This document shows positions 54,041 to 62,723 of a stretch of 64,000 nt of DNA, one piece after another. Made by a program: the position numbers and the translations under genes. Location: assembly GCF_017745095.1 (NCBI RefSeq), contig NZ_JAGHZZ010000006.1:186001-250000 (forward strand). The letters run 5' to 3'. Source of the DNA: Sporocytophaga sp. (GTDB lineage Bacteria; Bacteroidota; Bacteroidia; Cytophagales; Cytophagaceae). The notes beneath the pieces were generated by a model. The model was not told the DNA's origin. It saw only the letters and a list, made by a program, of their open reading frames with translations, and did not search any database. The stretch's first letter is position 1. Every line of letters starts with the position of its first letter.

Positions 54041-55285
54041 TTAATTTTCGTATTTTTTAAACAAAGCAGTTGCAATATGTCCCCCGAAACCAAAGGTGTT
54101 ACTTATTGCATAATTCACTTTTTTACTCACAGCTTTACCTAGGGTAAGATCAAACTTATTTCCAAAATCACCATCAACATTTTCCGTATTGATGGTTGGA
54201 GGCACCAGGTCATTTCTCACTGCATTAATACATACTATTGCTTCAATAGCACCCGCTGCTCCAAGCAAATGACCAGTCATAGATTTAGTTGCGCTGATAT
54301 TCAATCCCGAGTTAACTCCAAACACCCTTTCAATTGCTTTCAGCTCGCTCATATCTCCCATTGGAGTTGAAGTAGCATGGGCATTTACATATCCAACTTC
54401 AGAAGCCTTTACGCCTGCATCTTCCAGAGAAAGCATAATTCCATTATAAGCACCATCACCATCCGGATGAGTTCCTGTCAGGTGATAAGCATCCGCTGCC
54501 ATTCCACCTCCTACTATTTCAGCTATGATCGGAGCGTTTCTTCTTTTAGCTGATTCATATTCTTCGAGAATAATAGCTCCGGCCCCTTCTCCCATCACAA
54601 ATCCATCTCTGCTTACATCAAATGGTCTTGAAGCACAAGAGTAATTATCATTGTTGGTTGAAAGCGCTTTAAGAGCATTAAAACCACCAATAGAACTTTG
54701 ATTTACAGGGGCTTCAGATCCACCAGTAATGATCATATCAGCTTTCCCCCAACGAATATAATTGAAGGCATCGATCAATGCAGTATTAGAAGCAGCACAG
54801 GCAGAAGTTGTGGTAAAGTTTATCCCTTTTAATCCATATTTTATGGATATGATTCCAGAAGCAATGTTCACCAGTCTTTTTGGAATAAAAAACGGATTAA
54901 ACTTTGGCATTCTGTTATTTACAATATACTCGCTGTATTGTTCTTCAAAAGTAATAACTCCACCATCTGCAGAACCCCAGATTACACCAATCCGATGAGG
55001 GTTAAGTTCACCAAATGATATATTAGCGTTTTTAACAGCTTCTCCAACTGCAATCAGAGCATATTGGGTAAACATATCATATTTTCTGGCTTCACTTTTT
55101 TCAATAAACTTTAGAGGATCAAAGTTTTTAAGTTCGCATGCAAATTTTGTTTTAAAATGTTGTGCATCAAACTTTGTTATTGGGGCTGCTCCACTTTTTC
55201 CTTCTATAAGAGACTTCCAAAATTCTTCTGCCGTGTTTCCAATTGGAGTTAAAGCTCCAGTACCCGTAATTACTACTCTTTTCAT
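54041..55285 (-). CDS. fabF: 3-oxoacyl-[acyl-carrier-protein] synthase II
   Basis: A condensing enzyme of fatty-acid elongation. The 414 residues carry the thiolase-fold triad: Cys in T-S-A-C-A-A-S-N, His in N-A-H-A-T-S-T-P-M-G-D and His in K-S-M-T-G-H-L-L-G-A-A-G, plus the closing N-T-F-G-F-G-G-H. The protein is complete. Neither acpP nor other fab genes are adjacent, so it may be a second copy that works with a different ACP; whether it serves general or special fatty acids cannot be told here. About 430 non-coding bases lie upstream. Confidence 0.93.
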   Translation of the reverse strand: MKRVVITGTGALTPIGNTAEEFWKSLIEGKSGAAPITKFDAQHFKTKFACELKNFDPLKFIEKSEARKYDMFTQYALIAVGEAVKNANISFGELNPHRIGVIWGSADGGVITFEEQYSEYIVNNRMPKFNPFFIPKRLVNIASGIISIKYGLKGINFTTTSACAASNTALIDAFNYIRWGKADMIITGGSEAPVNQSSIGGFNALKALSTNNDNYSCASRPFDVSRDGFVMGEGAGAIILEEYESAKRRNAPIIAEIVGGGMAADAYHLTGTHPDGDGAYNGIMLSLEDAGVKASEVGYVNAHATSTPMGDMSELKAIERVFGVNSGLNISATKSMTGHLLGAAGAIEAIVCINAVRNDLVPPTINTENVDGDFGNKFDLTLGKAVSKKVNYAISNTFGFGGHIATALFKKYEN

Positions 55286-55714
55286 TTTTAAAATTATGAT
55301 TACAAGGAATACTCCCTGATTCTTATCTCTTTAAGCAATTGGCTATAAACTGATATTCTTCTCTATACAATTATTTTTTTCAGGTAATTCATTTTAATGA
55401 CAAATCACTCAAAAAAGAACAATACAAATTAATTCAGACCACTTCTACGTAGCAATACCATTCTATAGTTCCTTGATCACTACAAAAATTACTTTCATAA
55501 TTCAGTCCAGGAAATAGAATAAAACGTAAGGGATGAAAATAATCGTGGAGGTTACAAGAGAAAAACCCATAAAAGCTAACAATGCTCTTTATCAATTTTA
55601 TTGCAGTTAAATTTAAGTCAGCCGTTGTTGAATTTAAAATTCGGCTCTAAAAATAGGCTGTTCCAACCAAAATTGCAAATGGAATCATTTCTCTCCTTTA
55701 AAGATCGCAAAGAC
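55286..55714. other. Spacer upstream of fabF
   Basis: About 430 bases with no supported gene, RNA or strong hairpin. A plus-strand frame at 55601-55795 is a shadow running into the csaA end and is not credible. The sequence is moderately AT-rich. Confidence 0.4.
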
Positions 55715-56059
55715 CTAAGCTATCCTCAGTCCATTTTCAGTTTTCGTATCAGGACGAAGCAAGACAATTTCTTTATTATCATTAACTGTCCCTAGCACAA
55801 GACATTCGCTCATAATATTTGCTATTTGCTTCGGAGGAAAATTTACAACAGCCACTATTTGCTTTCCTACCAACTCCTCTTTGGTGTAGAGTCTTGTGAT
55901 TTGTGCTGAAGACTTCTTTACACCGAATACTCCAAAATCAATTTTTAATTTGTATGAAGGATTTTTAGCTTCAGGAAAATCTTCTGCACTTAAAATTGTA
56001 CCGGTACGAATTTCAATTTTCTCAAAGTCAGACCAGGTAATAAATTCTTTTACATCCAT
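55715..56059 (-). CDS. csaA: CsaA-family tRNA-binding/chaperone protein
   Basis: A 114-residue OB-fold protein. It shows the C-terminal MetRS-like tRNA-binding pattern: I-E-I-R-T-G-T-I near residue 15, A-E-D-F-P-E-A-K-N-P-S-Y-K-L-K-I-D-F-G, and V-V-N-F-P-P-K-Q-I-A. This is the CsaA family, dimers that bind tRNA-like RNA and in Bacillus assist protein export. Length and motifs fit exactly. It is monocistronic; the glnA terminator lies upstream. Confidence 0.92.
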   Translation of the reverse strand: MDVKEFITWSDFEKIEIRTGTILSAEDFPEAKNPSYKLKIDFGVFGVKKSSAQITRLYTKEELVGKQIVAVVNFPPKQIANIMSECLVLGTVNDNKEIVLLRPDTKTENGLRIA

Positions 56060-56125
56060 ATTGCAAAATAACCAGAAAAATTAGTCTAAAAATAGACCCC
56101 TGCTCGATTTACCCTATGAATTTTA

Positions 56126-56166
56126 GAAAAAAATAAGGGAAAGATGGCAGAACGCACCTTTCCCTT
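56126..56166 (-). terminator. Terminator of glnA
   Basis: On the minus strand the arms AAGGGAAAG (56166-56158) and CTTTCCCTT (56143-56135) are followed by TATTTTTTTC. It sits 25 bases after the glnA stop. Confidence 0.75.
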
Positions 56167-56191
56167 AAAAAATTCTTATATAAAAGAATTG

Positions 56192-57208
56192 TTAGTTACT
56201 AGAAACAGTTTTTACCGTCTTAATAATTCTTGACGCTACTTTGTAAGGATCAGCAGCAGAATTTGGACGACGATCTTCTAACCAACCTTTCCATCCACGC
56301 TCTACTGTAGCAATTGGAATACGAATAGAAGCACCACGATCAGATACTCCGTAAGAGAAAGTATCAATTGATTGAGTTTCGTGCTTACCCGTTAAACGAA
56401 GGTGGTTATCAGCACCGTAAACTTCGATATGCTCTTTTACAACAGGAGCAAATGCACTGCAGATGCTGTCATATACTTCCTTCTTACCTGCTGTACGAAG
56501 CGCAGAGTTAGAGAAGTTAGCATGCATACCTGAACCATTCCAGTCTAGTGATCCAAGTGGCTTGCAGTGCCAGTTGATAGAAACACCATATTTTTCCCCG
56601 ATTCTTTCAAGTAAATAACGAGCAACCCAGATTTGATCTCCAGCTTCTTTAGCACCTTTGGCAAAAATCTGGAACTCCCACTGTCCTGCAGCTACTTCAG
56701 CATTGATCCCTTCTACATTCAAGCCAGCCTCAAGACAAACATCAAGATGTTCTTCTACGATTTCACGACCAAACGCATTTTTAGCACCTACTGAGCAGTA
56801 GTATGGACCTTGTGGAGCTGGATATCCATTTTCAGGGAATCCTAGCGGCTTATTTGTTGCAGGGTTCCACAAGAAGTACTCTTGCTCGAAACCAAACCAG
56901 AAATCATTATCATCATCATCGATAGTAGCACGACCATTTGTAGGATGCGGAGTTCCGTTTGGAGCTAAAACTTCACACATTACAAGGTAACCGTTCTTTC
57001 TTTGCGGGTCCTGACAGATAAAAACCGGCTTCAACAAACAGTCTGAAGATCCTCCAGGAGCTTGCTCTGTAGAAGAACCGTCAAAACACCACATTTCACA
57101 ATCTTCCAATTTCCCGCTGAAATCATTAACAATTTTAGTTTTGCTACGAAGACTTTGTGTTGGTTTGTAACCATCAAGCCAGATGTACTCTAATTTCGAT
57201 TTTGCCAT
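56192..57208 (-). CDS. glnA: Glutamine synthetase, type II
   Basis: Makes glutamine from glutamate, ammonia and ATP. At 338 residues it is the short, eukaryote-like GSII form rather than the 470-residue GSI or the 700-residue GSIII usual in Bacteroidota. Landmarks: W-C-F-D-G-S-S-T in the beta-grasp domain, F-G-F-E-Q-E-Y-F (metal-binding Glu), A-G-Q-W-E-F-Q, N-G-S-G-M-H-A-N-F and G-A-S-I-R-I-P. The chain looks complete. There is no adjacent P-II or ammonium transporter gene. A perfect hairpin in the leader at 57258-57275 could be regulatory. Confidence 0.95.
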   Translation of the reverse strand: MAKSKLEYIWLDGYKPTQSLRSKTKIVNDFSGKLEDCEMWCFDGSSTEQAPGGSSDCLLKPVFICQDPQRKNGYLVMCEVLAPNGTPHPTNGRATIDDDDNDFWFGFEQEYFLWNPATNKPLGFPENGYPAPQGPYYCSVGAKNAFGREIVEEHLDVCLEAGLNVEGINAEVAAGQWEFQIFAKGAKEAGDQIWVARYLLERIGEKYGVSINWHCKPLGSLDWNGSGMHANFSNSALRTAGKKEVYDSICSAFAPVVKEHIEVYGADNHLRLTGKHETQSIDTFSYGVSDRGASIRIPIATVERGWKGWLEDRRPNSAADPYKVASRIIKTVKTVSSN

Positions 57209-57665
57209 TGCTAAATGAGCTTATTTTTGATTAATTAGTAAAGATTTTATTTAATTCACCCTCTTTTAAGAGGGTTACTTTGAAAACTTATATAAATTTT
57301 GTGAATTTTAGCCAAAAAACAAAAGATCAAGTCATTTTTTTTATTTTTTTTATCCACATCATAAAAATACTTCTTTTAGGTGAATAATTGGCATTTTTTC
57401 TAATGTACCCCTTTAATTTCAACCACATTTATCAAAAATACATCCTTTATCTACCATATTCTTCAAAATAACACTCTTCCCATAGCGCATTAACAAACAG
57501 GACAAAATCACTAAAAATCAAAAAAATAACAAAGATGACTATTATTTTTCAATCTGAGTTTTATAATATTTCTAAAAATATTCCTGTTTATACCCCAATT
57601 TATTCTTCTGGAATATTTTCAGTTTGGATATAAAATATAGAGCCATTATTTAATAAGGTTGTAAA
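57209..57665. other. glnA upstream region
   Basis: About 460 bases (including the palindrome at 57258-57275) between glnA and the next terminator. Nothing codes here. The 57300-57600 part is strongly AT-rich. A weak -7-like box (TAAGTTTT on the minus strand) lies just upstream of the palindrome. Confidence 0.35.
57258..57275. promoter_or_regulatory. Palindrome in the glnA leader
   Basis: ACCCTCTT-TT-AAGAGGGT: eight-base perfect arms and a two-base centre, 50 bases upstream of the glnA start. It could be an operator or a 5' UTR hairpin. It lacks a T run on the glnA strand, so it does not look like a terminator. Confidence 0.45.
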
Positions 57666-57695
57666 ATGAAAAAGGCCGGAATCTATCCGGCCTTT
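57666..57695 (-). terminator. Terminator of the 57718-60204 gene
   Basis: Arms AAAGGCCGGA (57671-57680) and TCCGGCCTTT (57686-57695) with a five-base loop; on the minus strand it is followed by TTCATTTTAC. The perfect GC-rich stem is clear. It sits 23 bases beyond the stop. Confidence 0.8.
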
Positions 57696-57717
57696 CATCA
57701 ATTCCTTTATAATATAT

Positions 57718-60204
57718 TTATTCTAAGAAAATCTTGGCAGTAAATGAATCCGATTTTAAAATGTAAAACCCACTCATCAAGTCATTAGTTGAAATTTCTA
57801 TTGTATTATAACCTTTTTCAACTTCAAATTCCTTATTTAATATAAATGAGCCCACATTATCAAATAAAGCTATGCTAAGATCTGCATTCGCCTCACTAAA
57901 ATACTCTAAAGTTAACATTTGCCCTCTTTTTACCGGAATTGGAAATACTGATACAAATCCGGATGACTCATCACTTAATGACTTTAGCTTTGAATAAATA
58001 AATGCCCCATCCAAGTCAACTTCTTGAATTCTGTAATAAACTATCTCATAGCTTGAAGAAATTTTGCTATCCAGATAATTGTAAGACAATATACTACCAG
58101 AATTCCCAGCTGCTTTGACTTTCCCTATTGATTCGAAATTTATACCATCAATACTTCTTTCTAGTACAAAATGAGAGCTATTGGATTCTGAAGCTGTTTT
58201 CCAGAGAAGCATATTGCCGTTTGATACCTTTTTCACATCAAAGCTCAGAAAATCAACTGGAGCGGCACAACTTTTAGAAGCACATATAAACAATCTGCTG
58301 CATGCATTATTAGATCCAACCTGGAATTTCATATTGAAAAGTGCACCTGCCCCACCAAGATTACCGCTAGTCGTTCCGGGATTTCCGTCTATAATACCTG
58401 AAATTAACTTCAAAACGTTATTTCCGGTATTATCGGAAATCGGAGTTGTCCATTCGCTTGAGTTTGTAGGCCTCGCCGGAGAACACCCAAATAAACCTAC
58501 ACCTGATGAAGAATTGAGTCTAAGCCAATATTTACCAGGAGTCAAAGTTAAACTAACTGGCATAGTCCTTAATGTATTATTAGCTGAAGCTGTTAAGGGT
58601 CCGATAGAAGTAGTATATAAAGAAGTCGCTGCTGGTCCACCTGCATTTCCGGATCCATTCCATGGACCTTTTAATGGATCGTTAGCAAATACATCAAATG
58701 TAAATGTAGCAGTACTTCCATAATTAGTAGGCTGATAAAAGTCGAAGGAATTAAGTTCTATTTGTTGATTCACCTCTATCTCAACAAAAGCGTTATTATT
58801 GCCAACTGTAGCTGCGCAAGGAGCGCTTGGCATTGCTGCACCCGGATAACTAGACACATCCTCGACATAAAGTCCGGATGGACACCCGGGTGTAGTCCTG
58901 TTTGTTGCTGTATAAGCCAAATTTATTGTATTATCGGTATTGGATGGATTAAGAGCTGTTCCTCCTGTTGGCACTGTATACCATTTAACTTTAGATGCAG
59001 TTGTTGTAAATACAGCTTTGTCATTTAAATCACAATAACTCCCTGTTCCAGAAAAGGAAGAAACAGGAGAAGTAATGGTAATCTGATCTATAGCTGAACC
59101 GCACCCTGTTCGAGATGCTATCGCCTTATATGTCCCAACATCTGTAGCTACATAATTAGAGCCTTTTTCTGTAGGCAATAAAACTCCATCTTTATACCAT
59201 TCCATAGTAGCTTGAGGTGTGGAAATACCTGAAGTAATCGTAAAATTTATTGGGGCGCACATTTCTTTATTAGAACCTAACTCCATGCTAATCGGTGCAT
59301 TTTTAAATATCACTGAATCTGTTCTTGGGCAACCTGCAATATATTCATAGCATAAATACAGCTTTGTACCATCAGCAGGAGTTGGAAGTTCGGCATAGGT
59401 ATTACTTGTAGATAATGTCGTCCCTGCAACTTTTTTCCATGCATATCCATATGTTGCTGGCAAGCCCGGATCTAAAGAATATGGAAATTCAACATTGCAA
59501 TTATAGATTATATCTGGCAAAGAACTGCTTTGCCCTAAAGAAGAAAGGTTCTTGATTTTATCACATCCGTCAGTAAAGGATATATCATCCAAAGCAAGGT
59601 CATTGCTTTGATTCCCTCCTCTGGTATTTATAATTTGAATCTCAATTGTCTTATTAGCAGTTGCAGTGTATTCTGAAAAAAACTGGGTCCAATTATTAGA
59701 CAAACTATCCGTTTTCACCACCCCTGCATCTTTTCCATCTATAGTAAATTTAAGAGTTGGTGAATTCCTTATATACTGCCCGCCCGGACAAGTCGGACAT
59801 GCCACATAATTATTGATACCAACATTAGCAAACCAGGCAGAAAAAAAATATGTTTTGCCCGCTTCTACACTAATACTAGTTTTTTTAAATACAACACTTC
59901 CAGTAGAAGCATCATTAAAATCAAAAATAAGCATTTTATTTCCGGCACCTGGTGTATGATCTTGCATATTGGCAAAATATCCAGAATTATGATCATTGGG
60001 ATTTGTACCAATAACAAATTGATCTCCTCCAAGAGGATTGCAACCTGACATACATTGAGTAAAATCATTGGCTATTGTGGTCGCATTTTCAAAAGTTCCT
60101 TCAGGAATAAACTCTGTACCTGATTTTGGTGGGCACATCTGAGCATCTACTGAAAATGAACACATTACAAAGAATATCAATATTGGCGATAGAAATTTAT
60201 TCAT
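57718..60204 (-). CDS. Secreted T9SS protein with CBM-like and Ig-like domains
   Basis: An 828-residue exported protein with a signal peptide ending D-A-Q (residue ~21). Residues 25-215 form a jelly-roll of the CBM4/9 or choice-of-anchor type, closing with D-L-A-L-D-D-I-S-F-T-D-G-C. Two Cys-containing Ig/PKD-like domains (about 215-380) follow, then a beta-sandwich region with many Gly/Thr/Asn, then a region with L-L-W-K-T-A-S-E-S-N-S-S-H-F-V-L-E-R-S, a phrase found before the sorting domain in many of these proteins. A type A-like sorting tail ends F-Y-I-L-K-S-D. No catalytic motif is seen, so it is probably a binding or structural protein. It is monocistronic. Confidence 0.85.
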   Translation of the reverse strand: MNKFLSPILIFFVMCSFSVDAQMCPPKSGTEFIPEGTFENATTIANDFTQCMSGCNPLGGDQFVIGTNPNDHNSGYFANMQDHTPGAGNKMLIFDFNDASTGSVVFKKTSISVEAGKTYFFSAWFANVGINNYVACPTCPGGQYIRNSPTLKFTIDGKDAGVVKTDSLSNNWTQFFSEYTATANKTIEIQIINTRGGNQSNDLALDDISFTDGCDKIKNLSSLGQSSSLPDIIYNCNVEFPYSLDPGLPATYGYAWKKVAGTTLSTSNTYAELPTPADGTKLYLCYEYIAGCPRTDSVIFKNAPISMELGSNKEMCAPINFTITSGISTPQATMEWYKDGVLLPTEKGSNYVATDVGTYKAIASRTGCGSAIDQITITSPVSSFSGTGSYCDLNDKAVFTTTASKVKWYTVPTGGTALNPSNTDNTINLAYTATNRTTPGCPSGLYVEDVSSYPGAAMPSAPCAATVGNNNAFVEIEVNQQIELNSFDFYQPTNYGSTATFTFDVFANDPLKGPWNGSGNAGGPAATSLYTTSIGPLTASANNTLRTMPVSLTLTPGKYWLRLNSSSGVGLFGCSPARPTNSSEWTTPISDNTGNNVLKLISGIIDGNPGTTSGNLGGAGALFNMKFQVGSNNACSRLFICASKSCAAPVDFLSFDVKKVSNGNMLLWKTASESNSSHFVLERSIDGINFESIGKVKAAGNSGSILSYNYLDSKISSSYEIVYYRIQEVDLDGAFIYSKLKSLSDESSGFVSVFPIPVKRGQMLTLEYFSEANADLSIALFDNVGSFILNKEFEVEKGYNTIEISTNDLMSGFYILKSDSFTAKIFLE

Positions 60205-60605
60205 ATTTTTTATTGATAAAATATTAATTTAGGGAATTTAGGTAAATGTAATAAAAGTTATGGAATAATGCTTTATTTTAAAAAAATCATTAAATAATCC
60301 TAATATATTGCCTTGGGAAGCTGCGAAATAAATATCTGATTAGTCAATTATAACCATGTATTATCTCTATTTATTTTAAACTGTTTTATTTATGAGACCT
60401 TTTATACACCATTCTAAACTCAAACATTTTCTTAGCTTCTCTTTTACTTACCTGAAATACTGTACTTTACAAATTCAGTAATAATCCGCACGCTTCTAAG
60501 GGATCTAAAATTTATTTATCAGCTTTAGAGACCTTGGCTTTAAAATAAATCACCGTCAAAACTTTAAAATTTTCCCCCATAAAACAGTCAAATACCACTA
60601 AAACC
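60205..60605. other. Spacer between divergent secreted-protein genes
   Basis: About 400 bases that must carry promoters for both divergent genes. I see no small gene, RNA or clear promoter box; the sequence is moderately AT-rich throughout. Confidence 0.4.
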
Positions 60606-62483
60606 ATGAAAAAAATATCAACTAAAAAATTATTGGCCATACCACTGCCATGTTTTAAGGCAGCTGCATTTATCTATTTCACCTTTATTTCACAAATCTC
60701 CCATGGCCAGCAGATAGCAGCATCCTATCCCTCAAAATTCTTTCGATTTACCATAAACTATTATGAATACCTACCTCCTTCTTATTCAAACTCCAGCAAC
60801 TCCTTTCCATTATTAATTTTCCTACATGGTACAGGTGAAGCAGGGACTGTACTTTCAAAAACACTCGTTCCCGGTGTGCCTCCGAAACTCATAGCAGATG
60901 GACAGACAGATGGACTCAACAATTTTATCGTTTTGTCTCCTCAAAGTCCAAGGACATATTGGTACCCTTCATTTATTGATGAATTTATAGAAATGGCAAA
61001 AACTAAGTATAGAATTGACATTTCTAGAATCTATGTAACTGGCTTAAGTGCCGGAGGCAGAGGAACCTGGGATTATGCTATTGCCTACCCTGATAAAGTA
61101 GCAGCAATCCTTCCCATTGCGGCCGTCACAGTCAATAGCAATGTTTGCAATGCTAAAAATGTCCCTGTCTGGTCATTTCAGGGGGAGAATGATGGTAAAA
61201 GCGCAACTTACTGGAACACGGCTTACAACAAATGTAATCCTCCTATCCCAGGCAAACTCACTGTCATCACAGGTGCAGGTCATAACACCTCCCTTTGGGG
61301 AACTGTTTATCAAAACCTTCCCCTATCACCATCAAATGATTCTACTGGCTTATATCAAAATGCTGTATACGACTGGCTACTAAGTTACAGCACAGATCAT
61401 ACGACTCCCAATATTTATCCCCTAGCCTTTGCAGGAGAAGATATTTTAACTGAGTTGCCCGTTGACAAAATTGTACTTACAGGTGTAGCATCAGATGAAG
61501 ATGGCATAATCGAACAATACTCCTGGACACAGATTGCAGGTCCAAACTTGATTACACTATCCAACGGCAATGACATTACAACCAATGCCTATGGCTTTAT
61601 TGAGGGGGAATACACATTTGAATTCAGAGCTATTGATAATGAAGGTGCCTCCAGTTCTGATCACATTAAAGTTTTTGTTAACAAACCAATTACTGAAGCC
61701 TCTATTCTCTATAGAATTAATTGTGGCGGTTCTGAAATTCAAGACTCTATACTAAACTGGTCGTTGGACAAACAGCTTACACCATCTGAATATCTTGAAG
61801 CTTCGACGGCGACACTCACCACGGGAAGTGACTACTGGAAAGGGCTTAACAATTCCGATGCACCTAACAACGTATTTGGGAATAACCGCTACTGTTTCCA
61901 AAACAATACGACAATGCAGTGGAGTTTCCCTGTAATTCCAGGACAATATATATTAAAACTATACTTTTCAGATGCCGGGAAAAAAGATGGAACCAGGTTG
62001 ATTAATGTTCAATCTGAAGGAAATGAAATTCTTCATGAATTTGATATCCATAAAACATTTGGTGAGGCCGGTGGACAACAGAATTTTGCTATTGATGTAA
62101 ATGATGAATCTCTAGACCTAAGTTTATCTGCAACTCTTGGTTCCGCTAAAATAGATGGAATAGAAATATCCCAAAGTGGATCTGCAGCCTTACGAACAGA
62201 AGCTTTGACCAATACATTATCACAGTTTTACTTCAAGCATTACCCTGAACCAGTTGAAGAAAGCCTTACAATTGAATTTAATCTCCCTGATGAGGACATT
62301 GCCACAATAGAATTATTGGATCAAAAAGGAATACCTATAAAAACACTTTTTAAAGGAACTTCAAATGCTAGCCAATCAGTGAGTGTTAATCTCGCCGATG
62401 AAGGATTATCTTCAGGACTATATTTCATTACTTTCAGATCTAATGGTCATAACATTACTGAGAAAATAATGATTAGAAAATAA
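60606..62483 (+). CDS. Secreted esterase with PKD and malectin domains, T9SS tail
   Basis: A 625-residue exported protein and a compact relative of the giant 31119-39773 protein. The signal peptide is longer than usual (to about residue 35, ending H-G-Q-Q). The CE1-like esterase has L-H-G-T-G-E-A-G, the nucleophile in G-L-S-A-G-G-R-G, an acid in G-E-N-D-G-K and His in G-A-G-H-N-T-S-L-W. A PKD/K319-type domain (about 270-355; S-D-E-D-G-I-I-E-Q-Y-S-W) comes next, then a malectin domain (about 360-520; L-Y-R-I-N-C-G-G) and a type A sorting domain (about 545-625). It likely removes acyl groups from a bound polysaccharide. A terminator follows. Confidence 0.9.
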   Translation: MKKISTKKLLAIPLPCFKAAAFIYFTFISQISHGQQIAASYPSKFFRFTINYYEYLPPSYSNSSNSFPLLIFLHGTGEAGTVLSKTLVPGVPPKLIADGQTDGLNNFIVLSPQSPRTYWYPSFIDEFIEMAKTKYRIDISRIYVTGLSAGGRGTWDYAIAYPDKVAAILPIAAVTVNSNVCNAKNVPVWSFQGENDGKSATYWNTAYNKCNPPIPGKLTVITGAGHNTSLWGTVYQNLPLSPSNDSTGLYQNAVYDWLLSYSTDHTTPNIYPLAFAGEDILTELPVDKIVLTGVASDEDGIIEQYSWTQIAGPNLITLSNGNDITTNAYGFIEGEYTFEFRAIDNEGASSSDHIKVFVNKPITEASILYRINCGGSEIQDSILNWSLDKQLTPSEYLEASTATLTTGSDYWKGLNNSDAPNNVFGNNRYCFQNNTTMQWSFPVIPGQYILKLYFSDAGKKDGTRLINVQSEGNEILHEFDIHKTFGEAGGQQNFAIDVNDESLDLSLSATLGSAKIDGIEISQSGSAALRTEALTNTLSQFYFKHYPEPVEESLTIEFNLPDEDIATIELLDQKGIPIKTLFKGTSNASQSVSVNLADEGLSSGLYFITFRSNGHNITEKIMIRK

Positions 62484-62516
62484 CATTAAATTTATTTCAT
62501 AATTAATATATTGAGA

Positions 62517-62548
62517 AGCAAGGCTATGATTTTGAGCCTTGCTTTTTC
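62517..62548 (+). terminator. Terminator after the esterase-malectin gene
   Basis: Arms AGCAAGGCT (62517-62525) and AGCCTTGCT (62535-62543) with a nine-base loop, then a T run. Confidence 0.88.
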
Positions 62549-62723
62549 GATTTAAAAACATCAAATATGCATCAGACCATTCAATCAGATTTTATAAACT
62601 TATCCTGAAATCCTTTGATTTTCCTGTGAAGATTAAATCCATCAGAACATTGAGTTATTCTTTTATCTAAATAAAATGTATATTGAATAATTACATCATT
62701 CCTAATTACTATAAACCACATTC

